Assembly (NCBI GenBank): GCA_020740775.1
Contig: JAHEWK010000001.1
Span: 6,820,001 to 6,884,000, forward strand
Direction: 5' to 3'
DNA length: 64,000 nucleotides
Source of the DNA: Ilyonectria destructans
Lineage: Eukaryota > Ascomycota > Sordariomycetes > Hypocreales > Nectriaceae
Shown: positions 25,371 through 34,382 of the stretch, in pieces
Layout of the letters: each line of letters starts with the position of its first letter
Position numbering within the stretch: the stretch's first letter is position 1
Program-made: the position numbers and the translations under genes
Notes under the pieces: generated by a model
Database searches by the model: none
Told to the model about the DNA's origin: nothing
The model's input: only the letters and a program-made list of their open reading frames with translations

Positions 25371-26393
25371 ATGAAATCGTTTCGCCCAGCCCTTCTATCT
25401 GCCTCGCTCGGCCGCGCCTGGTTGCACAGTTTTGAAGAAAAGGCCCGCCAGGCTGCTATACATGGATTCGAAGGAATTGAGATCTTCTATGAGGATCTAG
25501 AGTACTTGGCCAAAGGTCTCCATGGTACCACGGAACCAAGTGTGGATCAGATTCTAAGTGCCACCTCGCACATGCGAAACCTCCTCAATGAGCTCAATCT
25601 AGAAGTCATTGGCCTGCAGCCATTCTTGTTCTACGAAGGTCTCCTGGATCGCGAACAACATGCTAGGCTCATTGAGAAGATCAAAGTCTGGTTCAAAATT
25701 GCAAAAATTCTCGGAACCAATACGATCCAGATCCCAGCCAATTTCCTACCCGCGGAACAGCTGACAGGCGACATGGATGTCATTGTCAGTGACATGATCG
25801 AGCTCGCAGATCTCGGCTTGCAACAAGATCCCCCTGTTCGGTTTGCATATGAGAGCCTTTGCTGGAGCACGCATATCGACACCTGGGAAAAGTCGTGGGA
25901 GGTAGTCCAGAAGGTTGACCGCCCGAATTTTGGACTCTGTCTCGACACCTTCAACATTGCCGGTCGCGTCTGGGCGGATCCAGCTTCTCCGACGGGAAAA
26001 ACGCCCAACGCGGACAGTGACTTGAAAGATTCCATCAGCCGGCTAGTACGAGACGTTGATCTGAACAAGGTCTTTTACATCCAAGTTGTGGATGCCGAGC
26101 GGATGGAAACCCCGCTTGTCAAAGGCCACCCGTTCCACGTTGACGGAAATCCGCCACGGATGAACTGGTCCCGGAATGCAAGGGCCTTTATCTATGAAAC
26201 TGACCGGGGTGCATATCTACCAGTCGAAGGGATCGCAAGAGCATTGATTGAGGACATGGGATATAAAGGCTTCGTGTCAATGGAGTTGTTCTCGAGGACC
26301 ATGTCAGAGGAAGGGGAGCATGTCCCAAAAGAGCATGCTCGTAGAGGGATTGAGGCGTGGAAGAAGTTCGTCAAGCAGTTGGACCTAAAGTGA
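25371..26393 (+). CDS. qutC: 3-dehydroshikimate dehydratase (QutC/QA-4 type)
   Basis: A single exon of 340 residues. It has the TIM-barrel sugar phosphate isomerase/epimerase fold of the AsbF/QA-4 family: start RPALLSASLGRAWLHSFEEK, then GFEGIEIFYEDLEYL, the barrel strands NTIQIPANFLP and FAYESLCWSTHIDTWE, the metal-site segment FGLCLDTFNIAGRVW, and QVVDAERM, ending with GFVSMELFSRTMSEEGEHVP. The length fits the single-domain fungal enzymes (about 340-360). It converts 3-dehydroshikimate to protocatechuate, the committed aromatising step of quinate catabolism. It follows the activator gene on the same strand and converges on the quinate dehydrogenase gene 175 bp downstream. Confidence 0.92.
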   Translation: MKSFRPALLSASLGRAWLHSFEEKARQAAIHGFEGIEIFYEDLEYLAKGLHGTTEPSVDQILSATSHMRNLLNELNLEVIGLQPFLFYEGLLDREQHARLIEKIKVWFKIAKILGTNTIQIPANFLPAEQLTGDMDVIVSDMIELADLGLQQDPPVRFAYESLCWSTHIDTWEKSWEVVQKVDRPNFGLCLDTFNIAGRVWADPASPTGKTPNADSDLKDSISRLVRDVDLNKVFYIQVVDAERMETPLVKGHPFHVDGNPPRMNWSRNARAFIYETDRGAYLPVEGIARALIEDMGYKGFVSMELFSRTMSEEGEHVPKEHARRGIEAWKKFVKQLDLK

Positions 26394-26568
26394 AGAGGTA
26401 AAGACTCAGATCCAAGCAGCAACATAATTAACGAGCATTATTTCTTGTCAATGTCAGTTATTTGCAGTATCTAAGACTAGACTTTACCTTAAAAATGACA
26501 GGTATTGCAACTTGAAGGACTCGTAGCAGTAAGTGGCTCTATTAAGCTCTACTGACGGTGGCATATAT

Positions 26569-27540
26569 CTAAAAGTTGATACCGGGACTCTGTTCTGCCA
26601 TCTCTAACAACAGTCTCCAGGCGCCATCCCTGTCCATCTTCTTGACAAGTTCTTCCCCAGCCCACAACTTCCATTGCGTCTCAATTTGGTGCCCGATCAC
26701 ATGGGTTCCTTCCACCGCAGGCCAGTTGTGCTTCTCGGCGAGTTTAATCATCCTCGTCCGGCGTGGCTTGAAGCACATATCCAACAAGACTCCCTTGGCT
26801 GGCCGAGAGAGAAAATCTTCCAACGAATCCCTAACCGCCATCTCTTCGGGGGTTTTGGGTTCCAGGTCGGGAACCGTCCCAACCACGTAGTAGGGCGTTT
26901 CAAGCTCTGTAGCCTGCCCTGGCTTCACGTGGATGATCTTTGGGGCCGAAGACAATCGCTGCGAGTCGCGAATGAGATCCGTTACTTCGCCCTCTTCTCG
27001 GTTCAGCACGTAAATAGCTGATGACTTGAAGTATGTGCTGAGTGCATATACGGCAGCGCGGCTAGCGCCTCCAGCCCCAACGATGAGGGCAGGCTTGTGC
27101 AGTACAGGTTCTGTCGCACCCTGAGTCTCCAGCAGGCACCCCTTGATACCCAGCCAGTCAGTGTTGGTTCCGCGTAGTTTACTTGGATCATTGGGATCAC
27201 GGTAAACGTTGTTGCAGGCACCGATAGTGGCAGCCAGCTCATCAAGAGCATCGAGGTGTTTGGCGACGACGTTCTTGTATGGCATGGTGACGACCAGCCC
27301 GATTGTTGAGTCGTCCCGGGCTAGAGAGAGCAATTCTTTCTCTGTAGCGCATTCGGTAGCGAAAAACGTCCACGGTAAGCCCATGGACTTTGCGATGAGA
27401 TTGTGCATTGGAGGTGCGATGGAGTGGCCAACACCAATTCCCACGAGATGAAGGGTCTTCTTTTCGGGCATGGCGACGCCGTCCATTGCCTCAATCAAAG
27501 AAGTTTTGGAATAGGTACTCGAAGTCTTTTGTGATTGCAA
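26569..27540 (-). CDS. qutB: quinate dehydrogenase (QutB/QA-3 type)
   Basis: A single exon. From the first ATG it is 323 residues; ATGs at 27486 or 27471 would remove up to 23 residues ahead of KKTLHLVGIGVGHSIAPPMH and are possible. It has the shikimate dehydrogenase fold with catalytic Lys in VVTMPYK and Asp in RGTNTDWLGI, and the Rossmann motif GAGGASRAAVYAL. The loop NREEGEV is acidic, suggesting NAD dependence as in fungal quinate dehydrogenase. The substrate motif HSIAP (S-x-A) and the phrase ATIGACNNVYRD are typical of the QutB group. It oxidises quinate to 3-dehydroquinate, entry to the pathway. It lies tail to tail with qutC and downstream of the maleylacetate reductase gene on the same strand. 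Confidence 0.87.
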   Translation of the reverse strand: MQSQKTSSTYSKTSLIEAMDGVAMPEKKTLHLVGIGVGHSIAPPMHNLIAKSMGLPWTFFATECATEKELLSLARDDSTIGLVVTMPYKNVVAKHLDALDELAATIGACNNVYRDPNDPSKLRGTNTDWLGIKGCLLETQGATEPVLHKPALIVGAGGASRAAVYALSTYFKSSAIYVLNREEGEVTDLIRDSQRLSSAPKIIHVKPGQATELETPYYVVGTVPDLEPKTPEEMAVRDSLEDFLSRPAKGVLLDMCFKPRRTRMIKLAEKHNWPAVEGTHVIGHQIETQWKLWAGEELVKKMDRDGAWRLLLEMAEQSPGINF

Positions 27541-27931
27541 TGGTCATAACTAGAAGCCAAGGACGGGAATTGCTTTTGGCTTGTCGAGTTTAGCAACAAA
27601 AGCGACAGGTGTGGCCAACTTCCAATCTACGACGGAGTTTTTCTTTGCCGCCGGTCCATACTGACGACCGTGGCAGGACACGAAGTTGCCACCAAATCCA
27701 GTCGCCAGAGTCAGATTTAGTTATTTGGATGGGAGAAGATTTGTTTCGCAATTCTCATTTGACATTACATATGGATAGGATTGTGATACCATGGGGGACG
27801 ACTTGAGCAATCGCCGCATCTCGTCACATTCATTTCCAAACCGAGTAGGAAAAATAGAACGAACACTCCCTCCAAGGTAGCTAGATTGTGGCTTTTAAGT
27901 CTGATGTGGTAAATTCGGTCCTGATTTTAAT
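27541..27931. other. intergenic between quinate dehydrogenase and maleylacetate reductase genes
   Basis: A 391-bp gap. It is the promoter of the quinate dehydrogenase gene and the 3' flank of the reductase gene. No defined element was recognised. Confidence 0.4.
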
Positions 27932-29005
27932 TTACAGGTCTGATCTGGCTTCCTCTCCTGCCCAAGCCCGCCGAATTAATTCCCGAATCTCTGCGCGCTC
28001 AATGTCGCGCGGGTTCCAATACGGCTTGGAGACAGCAATATCCGCCGCCTTGTCGATGTCAGACTCCTTCATTCCAAGGGCCTTCAAGCCTCTTTGCACC
28101 TTGAGCTTGGTGAGTAGGACATTGAGCCCAGCAACTGCATCTCCATTGCTCTCTGGGAGGACCGAGGCCAGCGCACGCATGGCGCCAGGGATCTTGGGAG
28201 CATTGTAGGCGAGAGCATGGGGAAGAACAATCGTGTGCGTCTCAGCATGAGGCAAGTTGAAACTGCCGCCCAGAGTATGACACAACTTGTGGTGCAGAGA
28301 CATTCCAACATTCCCCAAGCACACTCCGCAGAGCCATGCGCCATAGAGAGCTGAAGACCGTGCAGATTGCAAGGTCGGATTTTCAATCAGCTGTGGAAGA
28401 GCAGAAGCAAGGGCTTCGACACCTTTCTCAGCGAACATGTTGATAATTGGGTTACTGTTCTGCGCGTAGAGGGCCTCCACGGCATGTGCAATGGCGTTGA
28501 CGCCACTAGTGGCGCTGAGAGAAACAGGCAGCGTCAGTGTAAGATTTACATCATAGATGACCGTCCCAGGGAGAATCGACGGGTCTGATCGTGTTTGCTT
28601 CAGCCCGTCTGCCGTTTCACCGAGGATCGGAGTGACCTCGCTGCCAGCGTATGTGGTCGGAATGGCGATGTGGTGCAACCCAGTCCGGACGCTGATAGCT
28701 TTACCGAGGCCAATTGTGCTGCCCCCTCCAATTGACACGACTGAGTCTGCTCCCTTGGACTTGGCGAACTCGACGGCGCGTTCCGTCACGTCTAGCGGAG
28801 TGTGCATGGTTGCCTCGCTAAATAGACCCGCGATTTGGCCTTGAAGCAGTTTCTCCACATCGTTGGCCTGCTGAGTCTGATATGGCGTCGAGAGGAGCAG
28901 TGGGCGGGAGAGTTTCAGCTTGGAAAGCACCTCAGGGAGCTTTGCGATAGTTCCGCTTCCGAATACGACCCTTGAAGGGTTTGCGTTGTATTCAAAGGCA
29001 TCCAT
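27932..29005 (-). CDS. maleylacetate reductase
   Basis: A single exon. The start at 29005 gives MDAFEYNANPSRVVFGSGT, 357 residues, the usual length and N-terminus; an upstream ATG at 29050 would add 15 atypical residues. It is an iron-containing alcohol dehydrogenase-like fold of the maleylacetate reductase group: SIGGGSTIGLGKAISV for NAD(P) binding, then HHIAIPTTYAGSEVTPILGET, and the His-rich segment MSLHHKLCHTLGGSFNLPHAETHTIVLPH. It reduces maleylacetate to 3-oxoadipate. It is transcribed divergently from hydroxyquinol dioxygenase over a 563-bp shared promoter, so the two enzymes form a functional pair. Confidence 0.92.
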   Translation of the reverse strand: MDAFEYNANPSRVVFGSGTIAKLPEVLSKLKLSRPLLLSTPYQTQQANDVEKLLQGQIAGLFSEATMHTPLDVTERAVEFAKSKGADSVVSIGGGSTIGLGKAISVRTGLHHIAIPTTYAGSEVTPILGETADGLKQTRSDPSILPGTVIYDVNLTLTLPVSLSATSGVNAIAHAVEALYAQNSNPIINMFAEKGVEALASALPQLIENPTLQSARSSALYGAWLCGVCLGNVGMSLHHKLCHTLGGSFNLPHAETHTIVLPHALAYNAPKIPGAMRALASVLPESNGDAVAGLNVLLTKLKVQRGLKALGMKESDIDKAADIAVSKPYWNPRDIERAEIRELIRRAWAGEEARSDL

Positions 29006-29568
29006 TTTGACAGTAAAAATATGGCTTGACTGAAGCTGACTGGATATCACAGGATAAGTAGAATCAGATGTAACGAGATCAATTGAATCGGTAAATTATG
29101 CGTTGGGTCAACCCCATAAGTTATCTCGTTGGCGTCGGTTATACTTGGAGTAGTCAGCGGAACTTACGGAACATCGCGGGAAACTACCATCTCTTAGCTT
29201 AGAACTTCCCCAGATACAGAAATGAGGGGAACGCTGACTCCACGCTTACAAATCTGATTTCGGCAGATGCACCATTTGGCGCCTTTATACAGCATGGCGG
29301 AGGTGGCGTGAGACTTCTTCCGGTATAGCACTTATCCGTTCGGAGTTCCTTCGGCAACCGCCGCTATGAATAAGGCCAGTACTGGAAGTGAGTGAGATGG
29401 CTATGCAACATGAAGAATCAAGCAATAAATGATTGAGATCGACTACATCACTCATATCCGTCATACCCTTCATTCTCAATTCCACAGCTTCTTGAGTTGC
29501 TCGCACGCTAAATTTCATACCCATCTCCCACGAATCAATCATCACCTATTATACACCACCATCGCAAA
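29006..29568. promoter_or_regulatory. shared divergent promoter with two candidate QutA-type sites
   Basis: The gap between maleylacetate reductase (minus) and hydroxyquinol dioxygenase (plus) holds GGATAAGTAG at 29052-29061 (nine of ten of GGRTAARYRY) and, at 29322-29337, a 16-mer matching 13 of 16 positions of GGRTAARYRYTTATCC with a perfect right half GCACTTATCC. The consensus is the one known for QA-1F/QutA. That these sites bind the activator is an inference. Confidence 0.4.
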
Positions 29569-30620
29569 ATGAGTCGCTCTCTTCCTGCGAAAGATCTCAC
29601 AATAGACAACATTACAGAGAATGTGCATGCAATTAATTCAAGCTGCGATGATCCACGCTTGCGCTTTCTCCTCGAGAGACTTGTCACGCACCTCCACGAC
29701 TTTGCTAGGGAGACGCGACTAAGCACGCCTGAGTGGGAGAAGGCAATCAAATTCCTCACCGACGTGGGACAAATCTGCACTGACGTGCGGCAAGAGTTTA
29801 TTCTCCTGTCCGATGTTCTGGGCCTCTCGCTTCTGGTTGATTCGATTGACCATCCCAAGCCCGAAGCTTCAACAGAAGGCACTGTGCTTGGACCGTTTCA
29901 CACACATGAGGCTGAACACGCACCCAATGGTGCACTCATCTCCCATGACCCAGATGGCGAACCCATGTTGGTAGTGTGTTCTGTCAAGGACACGCAGGGC
30001 AATCCAGTTGTCGGGGTCAATATTGACGTCTGGGAGACGGATTCTAAGGGCTTCTACGATGTCCAACACGCCGACCGCGCTGGTCCAGACGGTCGTGCCG
30101 TGGTAAAGAGCGACCAAGATGGCATGTTCTTCTTTCAGGCCATCGTCCCAGTTCCGTATCCAATCCCAAACGATGGCCCTGTCGGGCAGCTATTGGGGGT
30201 GTTGAATCGCCACCCGTACCGTCCAAGCCACTTTCACTTTATGTTTGACAAACCTGGCTATGATAAACTCATAACGTAAGTGGGATTTCTGAAACTAATA
30301 CATGTGCAAGCTTTTTAATTGATTGTCAACTTAGGGCGCTCTATCTTCGCGGTGATCCATACGAGAGATCAGATGCTGTTTTCGGAGTCAAGGAGTCGCT
30401 TGTAATCGACCTGGGGACCGTCTCGGATATCGAAGGCTTGGCTGAGAAGCACGGCGTTCCCCCTAGAACGAAATTGCTGCAGTATGATTTTGTGTTGGTC
30501 GGGGAAGACGAAGTACGCAAACTCCGTGACGAAAAGGCACGGGAGGCAATTGAGAAGCAGGGGGCTACGGGCATTCGAGTAGTAAACGGGACTCTCATCC
30601 CGGAGAGTTATTGTCAATAA
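29569..30620 (+). CDS. hydroxyquinol 1,2-dioxygenase (intradiol)
   Basis: Exons 29569-30275 and 30335-30620 with a 59-nt intron give 330 residues. The N-terminal dimerisation helices of the catechol/hydroxyquinol class are present (residues 1-100), so this is not the short protocatechuate 3,4-dioxygenase type. The beta-sandwich carries the iron ligands in order: Tyr in GFYDVQ, Tyr in PVPYPIPNDGP, and the two His in RPSHFHFMF. The phrases EGTVLGPFH and VDVWETD-like NIDVWETDSKGFYD agree with the hydroxyquinol group. It cleaves 1,2,4-trihydroxybenzene to maleylacetate, the substrate of the divergently encoded reductase. Its presence beside qut genes suggests that protocatechuate formed from quinate is routed through hydroxyquinol instead of 3,4-cleavage. 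Confidence 0.9.
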
Positions 30621-31081
30621 AAATTACTTCCAGATTCAATACTTGTGTTCTACGTGACTCGTGATCTTGACGCCATGGTGCTATCATTCCATCATGTAAA
30701 GTTAGCCGTATATCCGAATGTACACTAGAGAATATTGCGGGGAGGTTATTGCGGGGGCGGGGCAAATGTCAATGCCGCTGAATCTTGTTGATTGCTGGTG
30801 GCGGCTAAAGAAACAAGCGTGTGGATCATGTCTGGCCGCAGGATCAAGCACTGGCACGACAAGACGCATTCCCTCTCTGTCAGTGTGCAGAGGAACTGAG
30901 ATTGAGACATGGGAGAAGTTGCATAGTCTTGTCCGCTCAAATGAACCCCGTCATTCAACAGTCGCTCATGATGTGACTCCTTCGCTCAGCATCCCAGTCT
31001 CGGCAATCTTGAGCCCCCAGCAGAAGCAATCCATTTGCGCCCCCAGGGCCAACTGCCTCCAGGCCAGTCCGTGTTAACGCC
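30621..31081. other. intergenic between dioxygenase and repressor genes
   Basis: A 461-bp gap with no supported gene; it is the promoter of the repressor gene. Short open frames on both strands overlap one another. Confidence 0.4.
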
Positions 31082-33860
31082 ATGGCCACAGTGCCTTCTC
31101 TCCCTGAGTTCGCTGGAGAAGAGGCCCCGGATAACGTCAACAAGACGCACTTGTCGCCTACACACCCTGCAAAACAGCCCCAAGAACATGGCCAGACCTC
31201 TCATTCTGGTTCAAATGCGGGCAGAGAAATGTCCTGTCCGCCGGTTTCCGTCTCATCACCAAAACAACCAGCCACAAGCGCATCCAGCGCGCGAACAAGT
31301 CGCGACCATTCGCCCGTTTCGTCTTATCATTACCGACCTGGAACCAACCTTGTGACGCGCAAATACAATGCCGACGCGTCCATTGCACTCATCGGCATTC
31401 GCGGTACAGGAATGTCCACGTTGGCAGTGATAGCTTCAAGCGCCCTCGGATTTAGACTGATCGACGCCGACCACCACTTCTACCAAGCCACTGCACTCTC
31501 GCGCGCCGCGTATAAGTCGACCCATGGAGTCGCAAAGTATCGACAAGAAGAGCTGAGACTTATGCGTTCTATGCTTCTCGATAACCAAACCAGGGCTGTC
31601 ATCGTCTGTGGGCCCGGTGTCGTGGAGGGAACTGGCCAGGCATGGCTCGCAGAATACGCCCAGAGCCATCCCATCATCTACATAATGAGAGATGCAGAGT
31701 GTATCGAAAAGCATCTTCGTGTCTGGAACACCGAAACAATTTCCCGTCTCGCCCGTCTAAGTGGACCAACCCACCGAAACTTGTCCAACTTTGAGTTCTA
31801 CAACCTCTCCAATCCGTATCCAGGGGATTCCAACCCTACATCTCCGTCCGGTCAGCAATCTCCCCGGTCACTGGCCTTGAAGCAACTCGAAGTCGATTTT
31901 ATCCACCTATTATATGCCATCACCCGGCGAACCGAAGCCCATGAAGCCCGCCACAGCCTCTCAGTCTTGCCACCCGAGTCGAGATTCTTCACTTATGCGC
32001 TGTCACTTCCAATTTCAATTCCAGACAGCGTTAGCCACAGCATAGGAAGGGGCGACATGGCAGCAGATGCAATAGAGCTGGTCTTGTCTCCATTGGACAT
32101 GGCAGAGAAACTGGACAACTCTGCGGCTAATTACATCACTCGGCAATTCTGGACGACCAAAAGAAACCTCCAACTTCCCATCATCTTTCATGTAAAGTCA
32201 GCTGAGATTAGGCCTCAGTGCCCCGATTCTCCGACTGACGGTATTGATACCGAACAAGCTTACTTTGAACTTCTTCATCATGGCCTCCGTCTTGCCCCAG
32301 AGTACCTGTCCGTCAATATTCTGTGCAACGACCAGAGAATCCGCGATCTCGTTGCCGCGAAAGGTCCCACCAAAATAATAGGCGATTATTTCGACTCCGA
32401 TACCGCTCAGCGCGGGTGGGATCATCCAGTACGCAAGAATATGATACGGAGAGCCGAGGCGCTTAGCTGCGACCTCGTTCGGCTACGCCAGGAGGCAGCC
32501 TCCCTGGAGGACAACTTCTTGGCCCAGAAGTTCGTCCAAAACATCAGAAGCTCGGAAGAATACCAGATCCCATTGATTGCCTACAACACGGGTCGCCTAG
32601 GGAGAACCTCTTGCTTCCTCAATACAATCCTGAGCCCGGTTACGCATCCACTGTTGCGTTCTGTAGCACCCGAATGCGCCCCTATGTCACTCGTCACGGT
32701 TCAAGAGGCCCAAAATGCCCTGTACTCTTCTTTCATCTTAGACAAGGTCTACTTTGGCATCTATGGTGCGAATGTGGCACAGAGTCTGTCGCCTGCGATG
32801 CATAACGCCGGCTTCAAGTTTTACGGAATGCCACACAACTATCGCATTTTCCAGCACCAAACCTTGGATCATCTCCAAGAACTGATCAAAGACCCCAAAT
32901 TTAGCGGCGCCAGTATCACAGCGCCATTTAAGCGCGATGTAATCCCACTGATTGATAAAATAAGTCCTGAGGCTCAGGCGATTGGAGCTGTGAATACTTT
33001 GCTGCCACTTCGTTCCACAGATGCGAACGCGTTGTTGATTCGTAACCGCGCTGGGCTAGCTGTGGCCGTGTATGGCGACAACACTGACTGGATAGGAATT
33101 CACGTTTGTATTCGACGGAATCTGTCACCAATCAATGCGGTTAGGCGTCGAACAACTGCACTCATCATCGGTGCTGGAGGAATGGCTCGAGCGGCGATCT
33201 ATGCACTCATACGTCTCGGCGTTCGAACCGTGTTTATCTACAACCGCACGCAGCACAACGCGGCCGAACTCGCACGCCAGTTCCAAAACTGGCCGTTCCA
33301 GGAGAATTCGGGCAAAAGAAGTGAGTTGGGAACCGCGCGTTCACATAATGTTGGAAGCCCTGATCCTGCGACCGACAACCTCACGATCCGAGTCATTCCG
33401 TCCAAGGATGATATCTGGCCAACGGATGCCAACCACCCGACAATAATTGTCTCATGTATAGCGACTCCAGAAATCGATGGCAAGAGCTCCGTAGATACAA
33501 GCTTGCCAACTACCTGGCTCGCGAGTCCAACTGGAGGAGTTGCCATCGAGGTATGTTCACTCAGACGATCTCTTCATGCGGTACCTAATGTTTGCGTAGT
33601 TGAGTTACACGCCGCTGAAAACGCCATTACTTAATCAGATTAACGAACTCAAGGAGGAAGGCTGGATAGCAGTCGACGGCCTACAAGTACTTCCGGAGCA
33701 GGGTGTCTTGCAATTCGAGCTTTTTACTGGGAGGAAGCCACCACGGGAGCTGATGAGGAGAGAGGTTTTTCGCGCCTACCAGAATCGAACGCCAAGTGAG
33801 ACGGGACACATAACTCACGAATCCCTTTTTCCTCTAGGAAGATTTGTAGACGAGACGTGA
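31082..33860 (+). CDS. qutR: quinate pathway repressor, AROM-like pseudo-enzyme (QutR/QA-1S type)
   Basis: Exons 31082-33550 and 33600-33860 (49-nt intron) give 909 residues, close to fungal QutR/QA-1S. After a polar leader of about 100 residues come the three C-terminal AROM domains in order: shikimate kinase-like ([13 protein letters not shown]), type I dehydroquinase-like, and shikimate dehydrogenase-like (from [17 protein letters not shown]). Two enzyme sites look dead. The P-loop Lys is Met (G-x-G-M-S-T). In the dehydroquinase domain the catalytic His of SYHD is Phe (GDYFD), and the Schiff-base Lys of D-I-V-K-L is Arg (CDLVRL). The SDH-like domain still has Lys in ASITAPFK, Asp in GDNTDWIGI and the NRT loop. 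Loss of catalytic residues fits a repressor that senses pathway intermediates and restrains the QutA activator. A true AROM would also have DHQ synthase and EPSP synthase domains, absent here. Confidence 0.87.
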
Positions 33861-34382
33861 TGAGCTGTAGACGAGGAGAGGTCTAATCTGATACTGTAAA
33901 TTAATAACTGCATCTCGGTTCACTCCCAAACCGTAAACCAATGCCAATCTTGTATGTTATCAACCGCATTTTTGCAACACAATGGGATGTTAAAATTCGA
34001 TTTCTGATGAATAGCCACGTTGAATCTACATACAGAAAATGCAAGAAGAAGATAGAATATCCGTCGCGGAATGGGGATGTACGTCGAAAAATACGTTTGA
34101 GGAAGGTTTACACAATGAAGTGACGCCGATTTTAATAATAGATCTCTCCTTATCAGTGCCCAAATCTTTAAAAGATCCACCTTACAAGGAGGGCCCGGCG
34201 GCAAATGTCTTTTCCAGCATTTGGCACGGAGCAGGGTGGCGCCATGTCCATGAGGCCATTGTGAACTGAACTCGTCTCTTGCTCATTTCTGACCGTTCAG
34301 TTAATATTTGTCCCTCTCATCTGTAAAACCTGGAAATTAGATTCAGTTCTTTATCTCTGGCCATTCTCGTGCCATCCTTCAC
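33861..34382. other. intergenic between the two multidomain genes
   Basis: A 522-bp AT-rich gap, promoter of the following fusion gene. Small open frames only; no element recognised. Confidence 0.4.

Noticed and set aside
31082..33860. Reading the large protein as a pentafunctional AROM enzyme
   Set aside because: It lacks the DHQ synthase and EPSP synthase domains, and catalytic residues of the kinase and dehydroquinase domains are replaced.
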